Shown: positions 35,867-44,012 of the stretch, piece by piece
How the letters are laid out: each line of letters begins with the position of its first letter
Position numbering within the stretch: the stretch's first letter is position 1
Origin: Arthrobacter pigmenti
GTDB lineage: Bacteria; Actinomycetota; Actinomycetes; Actinomycetales; Micrococcaceae
Length of the DNA stretch: 64,000 nucleotides
NCBI RefSeq assembly: GCF_011927905.1
Contig: NZ_JAATJL010000001.1
Span: 1,798,001 to 1,862,000 of the forward strand
Direction of reading: 5' to 3'
Translations under genes and position numbers: made by a program
Notes under the pieces: generated by a model
What the model was told of the DNA's origin: nothing
Seen by the model: the letters and a program-made list of their open reading frames with translations, nothing else
The model's database searches: none

Positions 35867-36204
35867 CCGCAGCAGCCCTCTTCCCCCGAGGCACTGCAGC
35901 ACTCGGGCGCCGCTACTGCCACAACGCCCAGGAGGTCTGTCAGCGCGTGCCCCAGTTTCGGATCAGCCAGCTCATAGCGTGCCCGCCGCCCCTCCGGAAC
36001 CGACACCACCAGGCCACAGCCGCGCAGGCAGGACAGGTGGTTGGAAAGGCTCTGGCGACTCACGCCAAGGAGCTCAGCGAGGTCGCTTGGATACGCAGGG
36101 GCGTCCCGCAGGGCCAACAGAATGCTTGCCCGCGTCGGGTCTGAAACCGCGTACCCGAAACGGGCGAGGACAGACGAATGAACCAGTGTTTCCACGCCAC
36201 CCAT
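35863..36204 (-). CDS. ArsR/SmtB (CmtR-like) metal-sensing repressor
   Basis: 113 residues. Winged helix with LAELLGVSRQSLSNHLSCLRGCGLV, then a Cys-rich C-terminus PECCSASGEEGCCG. Cys in the recognition-helix region and the tail match Cd/Pb or Zn sensors of the CmtR type. ATG at 36204 lies inside a palindrome; a GTG at 36195 would be a leaderless start. First gene of an arsR-CDF-dsbA-VKOR operon. Confidence 0.9.
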   Translation of the reverse strand: MGGVETLVHSSVLARFGYAVSDPTRASILLALRDAPAYPSDLAELLGVSRQSLSNHLSCLRGCGLVVSVPEGRRARYELADPKLGHALTDLLGVVAVAAPECCSASGEEGCCG

Positions 36205-36226
36205 AGTACAGCAAATTGTGTACTAT
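36203..36226 (-). promoter_or_regulatory. ArsR operator and -10 region
   Basis: ATAGTACA (36203-36210) and TGTACTAT (36219-36226) form a perfect inverted repeat with an 8-base spacer. On the minus strand TACTAT (36208-36203) looks like a -10, so the repressor would block its own promoter. The stop of the GAF-ANTAR gene (36223) lies within it. Confidence 0.7.
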
Positions 36227-37014
36227 TCTTCGAAGTGGGTCTCCGGCGTCGTGCCTGAGATCTTCTCCACCATCTCGGCAGCGAGCACGCGCAGCTTCAC
36301 GTTCCGTGTGGTCGAGGCACGCTGGAGAATCGAGAAGGCCTCCTCCTGGCTGCACCGGTTCTGTGCCATGACAATGCCGACCGCCACATCAATGTCGGTT
36401 CGCGATTCCATGGCGCGTCCGCGGTTCTGGGCCTCTTCGCTGTACTGGGCCATCCGCAAGGCCAGCTGCAGCCCCTTGGACGCCTGGCGGGCGTAGCTTT
36501 GAGCGAAGGTGACGGCGCCGTGGTCGAACGCGTTCTTCTCATAGGAATAGAGGTTCAGGGCCGCGTTGGCACCAGGGCCGACGGTGAAGGGCGCGGAGAG
36601 GATGGACCGCATACCGTGCTGGGCGACGGCCTCAGCATACTCGGGCCAGCGTCCGTCAGTCTGAAAGTCGCTCACGACAATGGTGCGCTGCTCCTCTGCC
36701 GCGGTCAGGCACGGGCCCTCCTGGTAGGCGTACTGAAGTTCGTCCATCGCCTTGGCTTCCGGACTGTTGCAGGCAACAGTGGCAGCACGACGACGACGGC
36801 GGAGCGTGATCCCGCACAGCACGTCTTCGCCCAGGTGGCTCACGCTGCGCGCTGACAGGACAGCCAGTTCGTTCAGGAATTCCTGCATGTCGGAGGTCGC
36901 GAGGATGATGTCCTGCAACTCCTCCAGGAGTGACCGCTCTTCCTGCTGAGCCGCGTCGGTGGACTCCAGTTCCGTGGTGTCCGGTTCGGTTTCGAAGGAT
37001 ACAGATTCCCCCAC
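36223..37014 (-). CDS. GAF - ANTAR antiterminator-type regulator (3)
   Basis: 263 residues from GTG 37014; TTG at 37038 is possible. GAF about residues 40-180 (LQYAYQEGPCLTAAEEQRTIV), ANTAR C-terminal (MESRTDIDVAVGIVMAQNRC, FSILQRASTTRNVKLRVLA). Very similar in layout to the gene at 29386. Its stop codon falls in the arsR operator, so regulation of arsR and this gene is physically linked. Confidence 0.88.
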   Translation of the reverse strand: MGESVSFETEPDTTELESTDAAQQEERSLLEELQDIILATSDMQEFLNELAVLSARSVSHLGEDVLCGITLRRRRRAATVACNSPEAKAMDELQYAYQEGPCLTAAEEQRTIVVSDFQTDGRWPEYAEAVAQHGMRSILSAPFTVGPGANAALNLYSYEKNAFDHGAVTFAQSYARQASKGLQLALRMAQYSEEAQNRGRAMESRTDIDVAVGIVMAQNRCSQEEAFSILQRASTTRNVKLRVLAAEMVEKISGTTPETHFEE

Positions 37015-37203
37015 AACCTCCGCCTTTCGATGGTACAAACATCAACTTTCTTCGCATAGGATACTTCACTAAGCGCCCTTCCTATCTATGCGAACGTCCG
37101 CTTCGGTTGCCTGGGTGCCTGAGCCGGTGTCGTACCACCGGTTTTCGTTTGTGCGTGCTGCATTTCGTGTCGATCAGCGCGCCTGGGGCTGGAAGGTCAT
37201 GAC

Positions 37204-37668
37204 ATGGATACTGCACACTGGTCCACGAGCCGCTTGCTGAGCACCGCCGCGCGGCTGAATGAGAACCGCGACAATGAGCGGCTCCGCAGCCTGGGCGTCA
37301 CCCACTCCGGGGTCACCATCCTGAAGGTTCTCGCATCGATGGAGACCATAAGCCAGGTGGAATTGGCTGAGGTTGTGAGGGTCCAGGCGCAGACGATCGG
37401 CAAGTCGTTGGAGCGGCTGGAAAACCGGGACCTTGTGCGCAGGTGCAAGAGCGAGATTGACCGGCGGGTGACGTACGTGTCGATCACCGCTTCCGGTCGT
37501 GAGGTTCTGGGAGCGGTTCAGCGCGGCGTTGGCGCTCCGGTGGGTGGCGACAGGCTCGCCGAAGAGGAACTGCGCAGGGCGCTGGTGAACGTCATCAACT
37601 CCACCCGCGACGGCCTGCTGGTCAGCGCCATGGCCGCGAACGAGCCGGACCTCGCCGAGATCGCCTGA
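37204..37668 (+). CDS. MarR-family transcriptional regulator
   Basis: 154 residues, winged helix with SQVELAEVVRVQAQTIGKSLERLENRDLV and the wing DRRVTYVSIT. Convergent with the MFS gene (one base between stop codons). MarR proteins often control nearby efflux genes, but here the two genes face each other, so the link is not proven. Confidence 0.9.
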   Translation: MDTAHWSTSRLLSTAARLNENRDNERLRSLGVTHSGVTILKVLASMETISQVELAEVVRVQAQTIGKSLERLENRDLVRRCKSEIDRRVTYVSITASGREVLGAVQRGVGAPVGGDRLAEEELRRALVNVINSTRDGLLVSAMAANEPDLAEIA

Positions 37669-37669
37669 G

Positions 37670-38869
37670 CTACGCGCCGATCACCCGGTTGCGTCCGGCA
37701 AGCCAGGCCGCTACGCAGAGGGCGATCATGATCACCGCCGTGGTCAGCAGCGGCAGCGTCCAGTCGCCGCTGAGGTCGCGCAGCGCGCCGAACAACACCG
37801 GCCCGGCAGCGCCGAGTCCGTAACCCACTGACTGCGCCATGCCGGAGAGCGCCGCCGCCTGCGGGTAGTTCACCGTGCGGAGGCTGAACAGCGAGAGTGC
37901 GATGACGATCAAGAACCCACACCCCACGGCGCCCGCGAGCACCCAGAGGAGCGTCAGGGCCGGTGCAAGGGCAAGCCCGGCGAAGGTCACGAAGGTGAGC
38001 GCGCTGGTGACGACGGCGATTAACCGCTGGTCCGAGCCACGGTGCAGGAGGGCGCCGGCTCCGAGGCTGGCGAAGACACTGACCAGCAGGAAGACCGAGA
38101 GGTGCACTCCGGCCGTGGCCGCGGAGACCCCGCGGCTCTGTTCGATGGTGGGCAGCCACGCCATCAGCACGTAGAACGCGATGGACTGCAGGCCCATGAA
38201 CAGGGTGACCTGCCAGCCGAGCGCGGATTTCCACGGCGACCGGTATGCGGCCTCTCCCTGCCGCTGCGCCGGGCGATTCGCGGCATGCCGTCGCAGCCAG
38301 GGCAACAGGACCGCCAGGGCGATGAGCGCCAGGCCCGCCCAGATTCCCAGCGCCAGCCGCCATCCCGCCGGCGAGGTTTGCGCCACGGGTACGACGACGG
38401 CGGCCCCCAGAGCCGCGAAGGCCGCCTGGGTGGCGGTGTAGCTGCCAGTGACCTGGCTGACCCGGTTGGGGAAGTCGCGTTTCACGAGGGAGGGCACTAG
38501 GACGTTGAGGAATGCGATGGCCGTGCCGATCAGCGCGGTGCCTACCCAGATGAGCCCGGGGATGGGCAGGGACCGGAGAATGATGCCCGCGGCCAGGATC
38601 AGCAGCGAGAACCACAGCGCGCGGTCGAGGCCAACGCGGGAGGCGAAGGCCGGCGCAACCGGAGAGAAGACGGCGAAGGCGATCAGCGGCAGCCCGGTAA
38701 GGAACCCCGCGGCAGCGCTGGTGAGCTCCAGGTCGCTGCTGATGTTGTCCAGCACCGGGCCCACGCTGACGAAGGAGACGCGCAGGTTGACCGCGATGAG
38801 CAGGACGCCGATGAAGGCGAAGCCGAACCTCGCGGTTCGTGTCGATGCCGCCCTGGTATCCGTATCCAT
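37670..38869 (-). CDS. MFS transporter, CynX/NimT-like
   Basis: 399 residues, 12 membrane helices. VSVGPVLDNISSDLELTSAAAGFLTGLPLIAF (split here; about residues 38-69), the RRH loop near the middle and the layout match the cyanate/nitroimidazole-resistance branch. Substrate unknown. ATG 38869 has GAAGGCAGGG upstream; an ATG at 38893 is the alternative. MarR gene ends next to its stop. Confidence 0.85.
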   Translation of the reverse strand: MDTDTRAASTRTARFGFAFIGVLLIAVNLRVSFVSVGPVLDNISSDLELTSAAAGFLTGLPLIAFAVFSPVAPAFASRVGLDRALWFSLLILAAGIILRSLPIPGLIWVGTALIGTAIAFLNVLVPSLVKRDFPNRVSQVTGSYTATQAAFAALGAAVVVPVAQTSPAGWRLALGIWAGLALIALAVLLPWLRRHAANRPAQRQGEAAYRSPWKSALGWQVTLFMGLQSIAFYVLMAWLPTIEQSRGVSAATAGVHLSVFLLVSVFASLGAGALLHRGSDQRLIAVVTSALTFVTFAGLALAPALTLLWVLAGAVGCGFLIVIALSLFSLRTVNYPQAAALSGMAQSVGYGLGAAGPVLFGALRDLSGDWTLPLLTTAVIMIALCVAAWLAGRNRVIGA

Positions 38870-38987
38870 CCCTGCCTTCCGATCAGCGCTCAACAGAGAC
38901 TATCCCACCGCGATTCGTACCGTCCGTCCGGGAGAAATCCGGCGACAGGAGGTTCCCGTGTGCACTGGGTCGTGGAACGATGACGTA

Positions 38988-39356
38988 ATGAAGATCACCC
39001 GACAAATCACTGTTTTCGATGCAGCGGATATGGACGCCGAGAGCGCCTTTTGGGCAGGCCTCCTCGATGGCACGGTGGAAGCTGACGATGACTGGCATTC
39101 CATCTGGATCAATGGGGAAAAACGGTACGCGGTGCAGTTGGCTCCGGATCATGTGGCGCCGGAGTGGCCGGCCGGCACTCCGCAGCAACTGCATGTGGAC
39201 CTTCACGTGGACGATTTCCAGGCGGCACACGAGAAGGCGATGTCACTGGGCGCGCGTCTGCTGCAGCCGGCGGAGAACCTTTCGGCGCCGGAGGGTTTCC
39301 AGGTCTATGCCGATCCCGCAGGGCACCCGTTTTGCCTCTGCTGGGAGACAAGCTAG
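38988..39356 (+). CDS. VOC-family (glyoxalase/bleomycin-resistance fold) protein
   Basis: 122 residues. Two beta-alpha-beta-beta-beta halves; QLHVDLHVDDFQAAHEKAM and FQVYADPAGHPFCLCWE are the typical C-terminal half, with His and Glu as possible metal ligands. Enzyme activity is unknown. An IS630 element has inserted in its stop codon; the TAG is kept because the element starts with G. Weak ribosome site. Confidence 0.83.
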   Translation: MKITRQITVFDAADMDAESAFWAGLLDGTVEADDDWHSIWINGEKRYAVQLAPDHVAPEWPAGTPQQLHVDLHVDDFQAAHEKAMSLGARLLQPAENLSAPEGFQVYADPAGHPFCLCWETS

Positions 39357-40444
39357 TGTCCTGCGCCGGTAGTTCGTTGCATTAGTCGGGATAGGGATTC
39401 CAGGATCTCATCGGCGGTCTTGGTCCACACGTAGGGTTGCGGGTCCTCGTTCCAGGCTTTTACCCATTCCCTGAGGTCTTTTTCCAATGCCTGCACGCTG
39501 CGGTGATCGCTGCGTTGGAGTAGGTCCCGGGTGACTTCGGCAAACAGCCTCTCGACCTGGTTGATCCATGACGAATATGTCGGAGTGAAATGGATATGGA
39601 ACCGGGGCTGCTTGTCGAGCCAGGTCTTGACCGTCGGGTGTTTATGCGTGCCGTAATTGTCGCAGATGACGTGAATATCGAGATGGTCGGGGACTTCCTT
39701 GTCGATCTTGGTCAGGAACTTCCGGAACTCGATCGCCCGATGCTTCCGATGCGTCGAGGCAATCACGGTCCCATCAGCGACGTTCAGAGCCGCGAAGAGA
39801 CTCGTGGTGCCGTGGCGGGCGTAGTCGTGGGTGCGTCTCTCTAGCATGCCCGGCATCATCGGAAACGCTGGCTGCGATCGGGAGAGTGCTTGGACCTGGG
39901 ACTTCTCATCGACGCTGAGCACGACTGCCGACTCGGGCGGGTTGAGGTAGAGACCCACGATGTCATAGACCTTCTCCACAAACATAGGATCGTTGGAGAG
40001 CTTGAACCCATCAGCCCGGTGTGGTTTGAGGTCGAAGGCCTTCCAGATTCTCCCGATCGTCGATTTCGACAGTCCACTGCGTTCGGCCATCTTCGCTCGT
40101 GACCAATGCGTGGCGTTCTTCGGCGTGTGTTCCAGGGTAGACACCACGACGTCTTCGACCTGGTTGGCCGTGATCGTCGCGGGCCGCCCGGGGCGAGGTT
40201 CGTCAACGAGCCCATCCAACCGGTGCTCGATGAAACGCGAGCGCCATTTCGCGACCGTGGGCGAGGTGACCCCGAGCGCGGCAGCAGCATCCTTATTCGT
40301 CTTTCCCTCACTGCAGGACAGGACAATACGCGAGCGCAAAGCCAGCGCTTGTGATGATTTGGCACGACGGGCCCACCGGGTCAGGATCTGGCGTTCATCA
40401 TCAGTCAGTGTCAGTTCGGCTTTGGGGCGACCGGTTCGTGGCAT
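39353..40444 (-). CDS. IS630-family transposase
   Basis: 363 residues. N-terminal HTH (KDAAAALGVTSPTVAKWRSR), DDE catalytic core with Asp in VLSVDEKSQ, Asp in VICDNYGTH and Glu in WINQVERLFAEV. Tc1/mariner-like enzyme that inserts at TA. Its stop TAG is formed by the duplicated TA plus a flanking base, so the reading frame ends at the element boundary. Confidence 0.95.
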   Translation of the reverse strand: MPRTGRPKAELTLTDDERQILTRWARRAKSSQALALRSRIVLSCSEGKTNKDAAAALGVTSPTVAKWRSRFIEHRLDGLVDEPRPGRPATITANQVEDVVVSTLEHTPKNATHWSRAKMAERSGLSKSTIGRIWKAFDLKPHRADGFKLSNDPMFVEKVYDIVGLYLNPPESAVVLSVDEKSQVQALSRSQPAFPMMPGMLERRTHDYARHGTTSLFAALNVADGTVIASTHRKHRAIEFRKFLTKIDKEVPDHLDIHVICDNYGTHKHPTVKTWLDKQPRFHIHFTPTYSSWINQVERLFAEVTRDLLQRSDHRSVQALEKDLREWVKAWNEDPQPYVWTKTADEILESLSRLMQRTTGAGH

Positions 40445-40489
40445 ACCCCAATTCTACAACTTATTGAACGAATTTACGGCGCAGGACAC
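39356..40489 (-). mobile_element. IS630-family insertion sequence with TA target duplication
   Basis: 1134 bases bounded by 12-base inverted ends GTGTCCTGCGCC and GGCGCAGGACAC, flanked by TA at 39354-39355 and 40490-40491. Removing the element and one TA joins AGCTA to GGAACG, rebuilding the VOC stop and the terminator just after it. The transposase is intact, so the insertion may be recent. Confidence 0.92.
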
Positions 40490-40496
40490 TAGGAAC

Positions 40497-40537
40497 GCAG
40501 AGCCCCCGAACGAGCGGAGCGAGTTCGGGGGCTCTGC
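40497..40537. terminator. Strong hairpin between the VOC gene/IS630 and the GH79 gene
   Basis: A perfect 15-bp stem (GCAGAGCCCCCGAAC and its complement, 40497-40511 and 40523-40537) with an 11-base loop, between convergent genes. No T-run. Before the IS630 insertion it lay directly after the VOC stop. Confidence 0.75.
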
Positions 40538-40543
40538 GACACG

Positions 40544-42289
40544 CTAGAAGGTGAAGGTGAAGACGGTTGCCGTTCCGGCGGTGATCGGGAGGGTGACCTC
40601 GGTGGTGCCTGGTTCGAAGTCGGGGATGGAGGGCCGTTCCGGGGCTGGGATGGGTGGTGCTGGTTGTCCATCGATGCGTGTCTCGTTGTGCGCTCCGTAG
40701 GACGGCCCGGTCATCTGCGTCATGACACCGGTGCGGGCGCCTTCGGGCAGGGTGATTGTCACGTCGGTGGGAGCAGCTGTCTGGGGGTTGTTCTGGTTCA
40801 CGAGGATCACACTCATGCTGCCGTCCTCATGCCTGACGGCGTAGCTGTAGGCCAGCCCACCGCCCTGCTGTGAGGATTCGAGGAACCAGCCGGTGGGCAG
40901 ATCGGCCACGAGTGATTGGCCGTACCAGTTGGCCCGTTCGTGGAACGTGCCATCGGGTTCCAAGTACTCGCCGCCGGTGCAGATGGAGGACATCGGCGGT
41001 CCGCCCTGGCAGGTAATCAGGGAGCTGTGGAAACTCAGCCGGGGAATCCCGAGTTCTGCTGCGCTGAGGGCGTAGTCAACGGTCCACAGTGCCGAGGCGT
41101 GGGTTTCGGTGGTCTCGTTGGACCCGGGGCAGGCAGAGATGCCGGTCTCCGGGATCCACGTATTCAACCCGGCCGCATTCGCCGGTGCCATTGCCTGCAA
41201 CCGGTAATCCTGGGCACGTTCATGGATCGGCGCGGCCATCAGGTTCTCCATGATCGGCTCACCCAACGGATCCTGGGCGCCGTCGCACTGGGACAGCGGG
41301 TAATGGTGAAAGGACAGAATCTTCTCCTGCGGGATCTCAGCCTGGGCGAAGGGCTCCCACCAGGACTCCGAGTATGTTCCCGGTCCAACGATCGCGACGT
41401 CGGGCGCGACGGCGTACATCGCCTCCGCGTACTGCTTCAACTCGGCCAGGTAGTCCTCGATCCACCAGTCATCCGGACGCAGACCGGTCTTCGGATAACC
41501 ATTGGGCTCATTGCCCACGGTGATACCCACCAGGCGGTCACCGAAGATGTTCGAGGCGTGCTTGGCCATGTCCGCGGCACGGGCAGGATCGAAGTGCGCA
41601 AGGTCCACGGTCAGGCTGATGGTGGCATCCGCTGCGACCAGCAGGGTGTTGATGCGCTCCAGGTCCGCCGGTCCCGCAGCCCGCACCGGATGCGCTTTAT
41701 CGCCCTCCAGCCCGGCAGGAAGCGGCTCCCCGGACGAGGTCCAGAAGAAGCGACGGTCAACAGCATTGCCACCGAAGCGCAGCATCGGCTGCCCCAACCC
41801 CTGCAAACTCGTAACTATCTCAGGGTTATCCCCGGAGAGCTGAGGATTAGCAAGATCCGTTGCCTCCAAAGAAATACCAACAAGACCCGTTGGAAGAACC
41901 GTGCCCGTCTGCTCATCACTGACCGACACACTCATCGGCTCCACAACCTCCAACGGCGAACCCGCAGGCGGACCCGCCTGCTCATAAAACACCGTCGGCG
42001 CAGCCGGCAACGGCTCGGAAGACGCCTCCGACGGTGAGGGTTCGGAAGTTGGGGCGGAAGGAGCTCCGGAGACGGGCGGCGGAGGCGTACCAACACTTGG
42101 ACTAGTTTCTGACACGCCGTCATTCGCGAGTACAGAAACGCCTACAAACGCACCGGCCACGAGCGCGAGTGCTGCAGCCGAACCGCCGATAATCATTCGA
42201 GGACTTGGACGCTTGCGGTCTTGATGGGGCGCTCTGGCGCCCTCGGCAGGCGGCACGTTGTTGTTGGGTTCAGTGGGTGGGTGAGACAT
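40544..42289 (-). CDS. Exported GH79-like glycoside hydrolase
   Basis: 581 residues. N-terminal membrane anchor (about residues 31-56) after a cytoplasmic basic segment, then a Pro/Ser/Thr linker (65-100). The catalytic domain has LRFGGNAVDRRFF, acid/base Glu in ITVGNEPNG and nucleophile Glu in TWIPETGIS, followed by a C-terminal beta domain. GH79 enzymes are beta-glucuronidases/heparanases. With ugd in the window, glucuronate-bearing glycans are a plausible target, but substrate is not shown. Confidence 0.83.
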   Translation of the reverse strand: MSHPPTEPNNNVPPAEGARAPHQDRKRPSPRMIIGGSAAALALVAGAFVGVSVLANDGVSETSPSVGTPPPPVSGAPSAPTSEPSPSEASSEPLPAAPTVFYEQAGPPAGSPLEVVEPMSVSVSDEQTGTVLPTGLVGISLEATDLANPQLSGDNPEIVTSLQGLGQPMLRFGGNAVDRRFFWTSSGEPLPAGLEGDKAHPVRAAGPADLERINTLLVAADATISLTVDLAHFDPARAADMAKHASNIFGDRLVGITVGNEPNGYPKTGLRPDDWWIEDYLAELKQYAEAMYAVAPDVAIVGPGTYSESWWEPFAQAEIPQEKILSFHHYPLSQCDGAQDPLGEPIMENLMAAPIHERAQDYRLQAMAPANAAGLNTWIPETGISACPGSNETTETHASALWTVDYALSAAELGIPRLSFHSSLITCQGGPPMSSICTGGEYLEPDGTFHERANWYGQSLVADLPTGWFLESSQQGGGLAYSYAVRHEDGSMSVILVNQNNPQTAAPTDVTITLPEGARTGVMTQMTGPSYGAHNETRIDGQPAPPIPAPERPSIPDFEPGTTEVTLPITAGTATVFTFTF

Positions 42290-42467
42290 TTTTCTCCAAA
42301 GCTTGGCTGAATTCAGCGTCGTTCCAGACTAACCTCCCCGCTGTTCGTCCACTACATCGACTCCGCCTCTTTGAAGGCGCCATTGTTGGTGAGGTTCTTG
42401 CCTGCAAGTTTGTTGTTGGGGTTGGTGCCTGCAAGGCTATTGAAACCAACCGATTGAAGGAGCATAG

Positions 42468-42776
42468 GTGTCGAAAGTTAACCGTATGTTTGCTGTCGTC
42501 ATCACTGCAGTTCTAGCCACGGGCTGCTCCGCAACCGCAAGCAAGCCGGACCCCTCAGCATTCTTGACGGCAGTTCGAGCTGAAGCCCCGGACGCAGAGT
42601 TTTTGACCGACGAGCAGATTCTTGTGGTCGGCGAGGACGTGTGTTCGCAGCTCGTCGAAGGGAAGACAATTGAGGATTTTGAGAACTCCGAGCCAGGAGT
42701 AACAGACGAAACCCGCGAACGCATTGCAATTATGCAGCGAGCGGCAGCGGAGCATTTATGTCCCAGCGCCACGTAG
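42468..42776 (+). CDS. DUF732-like lipoprotein
   Basis: 102 residues. Lipobox ATGC (Cys at about residue 20) then a small domain with FLTAVRAEAPDAEF, ILVVGEDVCSQLVEGKTI and HLCPSA, the DUF732 pattern with paired Cys. GTG start with GGAG upstream. Function unknown; mycobacterial relatives are exported. Two near-repeats of about 27 bases with TTGCCTGCAAG lie in the 178 bases upstream. Confidence 0.75.
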   Translation: MSKVNRMFAVVITAVLATGCSATASKPDPSAFLTAVRAEAPDAEFLTDEQILVVGEDVCSQLVEGKTIEDFENSEPGVTDETRERIAIMQRAAAEHLCPSAT

Positions 42777-42874
42777 CGACGCGCTGAGGTTCTACAGGGT
42801 GCTTACAAGATTTTCCAAGGTGGGGGCGTTACCTTTCTGTAACTAGGTAGAAACGGCAGAAAGGGTCGCAGATC

Positions 42875-43024
42875 ATGGTTAGTAATCACGAGCTGGTACA
42901 CGCTGGTAGTCGGTCCTTGGTCGCGGTGGCGAGTGCGCTCGGCGTTCTTGCCGCTCTGAAGGCAGGCTCAGCGCTCAAGGATGCCGTAATGGTTCTCTCC
43001 ACGATGGATGAAGCAGCCTACTAA
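42875..43024 (+). CDS. Possible small protein
   Basis: 49 residues from ATG 42875: a hydrophobic helix (LVAVASALGVLAALKAG) and short ends. AAGGG lies about ten bases before the ATG. Not recognised; it may be a real small membrane peptide or chance. It runs up to the terminator of the DAK gene. Confidence 0.4.
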   Translation: MVSNHELVHAGSRSLVAVASALGVLAALKAGSALKDAVMVLSTMDEAAY

Positions 43025-43049
43025 TCAACCGCCTAAGACGATTGATTAG
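43021..43049 (-). terminator. Hairpin at the 3' end of the DAK gene
   Basis: CTAATCAA and TTGATTAG form an 8-bp stem; GCCTAA/TTAGGC gives an alternative inner stem. Lies at the DAK stop. Confidence 0.45.
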
Positions 43050-43990
43050 GCGCCGTCCTGGGCGACAACGGCGCCTGCGCCCGCTAGTTCGGTCACCGAG
43101 ATGTGGCTGGGCTGGCCGGCTTCTTCGATTAGCTTGAGTGCAGGCTCGGCTTCGGGGACGTGGACGTGGACGCGCCAGCGGTAGCCTTCCTCAACTTCGG
43201 TGACGGCGCTCATGATCACTGAGTCCCCCACTTCGTCGAGGTGGAGGCGGAGGGTTGCGGCGTCGAGGGGGCTGAGGTTTATGGTGCACATCACCTCAAC
43301 GCCTTCTGCTGGCATGCCGTTGTGGATGTGTGGTGCCTGCACATCGTACCCGTGGAGGCCGTCAAGCAGCTCGTCCTGCAGTTCCTCGCCGAGCGAGGCA
43401 GCGCGGAGTGCGTCCATGATGAGCAGGAAGCCTACTCCCCCGGCGTCGACCACTTGTGCTTCGGTGAGGGCGCCCAGCTGACTTTCGGTGTGGATAACGG
43501 CTTCGAGGGCGGCTTCGACGGCGCCTTGCAGCGTCATGGCGAGGGCGTGGTTGCTGTCATCGCCATTGTGCGCCTGGTCAACGGTCGCGGCGCCGAGCGC
43601 TGCAGCTTCGAGGACGGAGAGCATGGTGCCGGGGACGGGGTCACTGAGGGCGGACCAGCTGCGGATCTGCGCGCGGTTGAGTGCGGCCGCAAGGAGCGGG
43701 CCGGAGAGGCGCTGTGCACCGTGAAGTGGTTCGGAGATTGCAGCGAGGAATACCGCGAAGAGGGTTCCGGAGTTGCCGCGGGCGTCTTCCATGGCAGCCT
43801 GACCGGCAATCTTCAGGAGATCACCCAGGTCATGGGTCTCAAGATCGTGTACAGCCTGCGCGGCAGCGCGGACAGTGAGGTACAGGTTGGTGCCGGTATC
43901 ACCGTCGGCTACGGGAAAAATGTTGATGGCGTTCAGCCGGTCACTGTGGTTGCCGAGGGACTCTTCCGCTTTGCTTAACCATCGCTTCAT
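43046..43990 (-). CDS. DAK2/DhaL-domain protein, FakA-like N-terminal half
   Basis: 314 residues. DhaL domain with INIFPVADGDTGTNLYLT and ARGNSGTLFAVFLA; the second half has DAGGVGFLLIMDA. FakA relatives make acyl-phosphates, but the usual length is about 550; this one keeps the kinase part and a short tail only. Common partner of thiL and recG in actinobacteria. ATG 43990 chosen over an upstream TTG that overlaps thiL. Confidence 0.85.
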   Translation of the reverse strand: MKRWLSKAEESLGNHSDRLNAINIFPVADGDTGTNLYLTVRAAAQAVHDLETHDLGDLLKIAGQAAMEDARGNSGTLFAVFLAAISEPLHGAQRLSGPLLAAALNRAQIRSWSALSDPVPGTMLSVLEAAALGAATVDQAHNGDDSNHALAMTLQGAVEAALEAVIHTESQLGALTEAQVVDAGGVGFLLIMDALRAASLGEELQDELLDGLHGYDVQAPHIHNGMPAEGVEVMCTINLSPLDAATLRLHLDEVGDSVIMSAVTEVEEGYRWRVHVHVPEAEPALKLIEEAGQPSHISVTELAGAGAVVAQDGA

Positions 43991-44012
43991 CGCTGTCGCG
44001 TTCGCGGTGATT

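Noticed and set aside
40916..42037. Plus-strand frame opposite the GH79 gene
   Set aside because: Shadow; GH79 catalytic motifs are on the minus strand.
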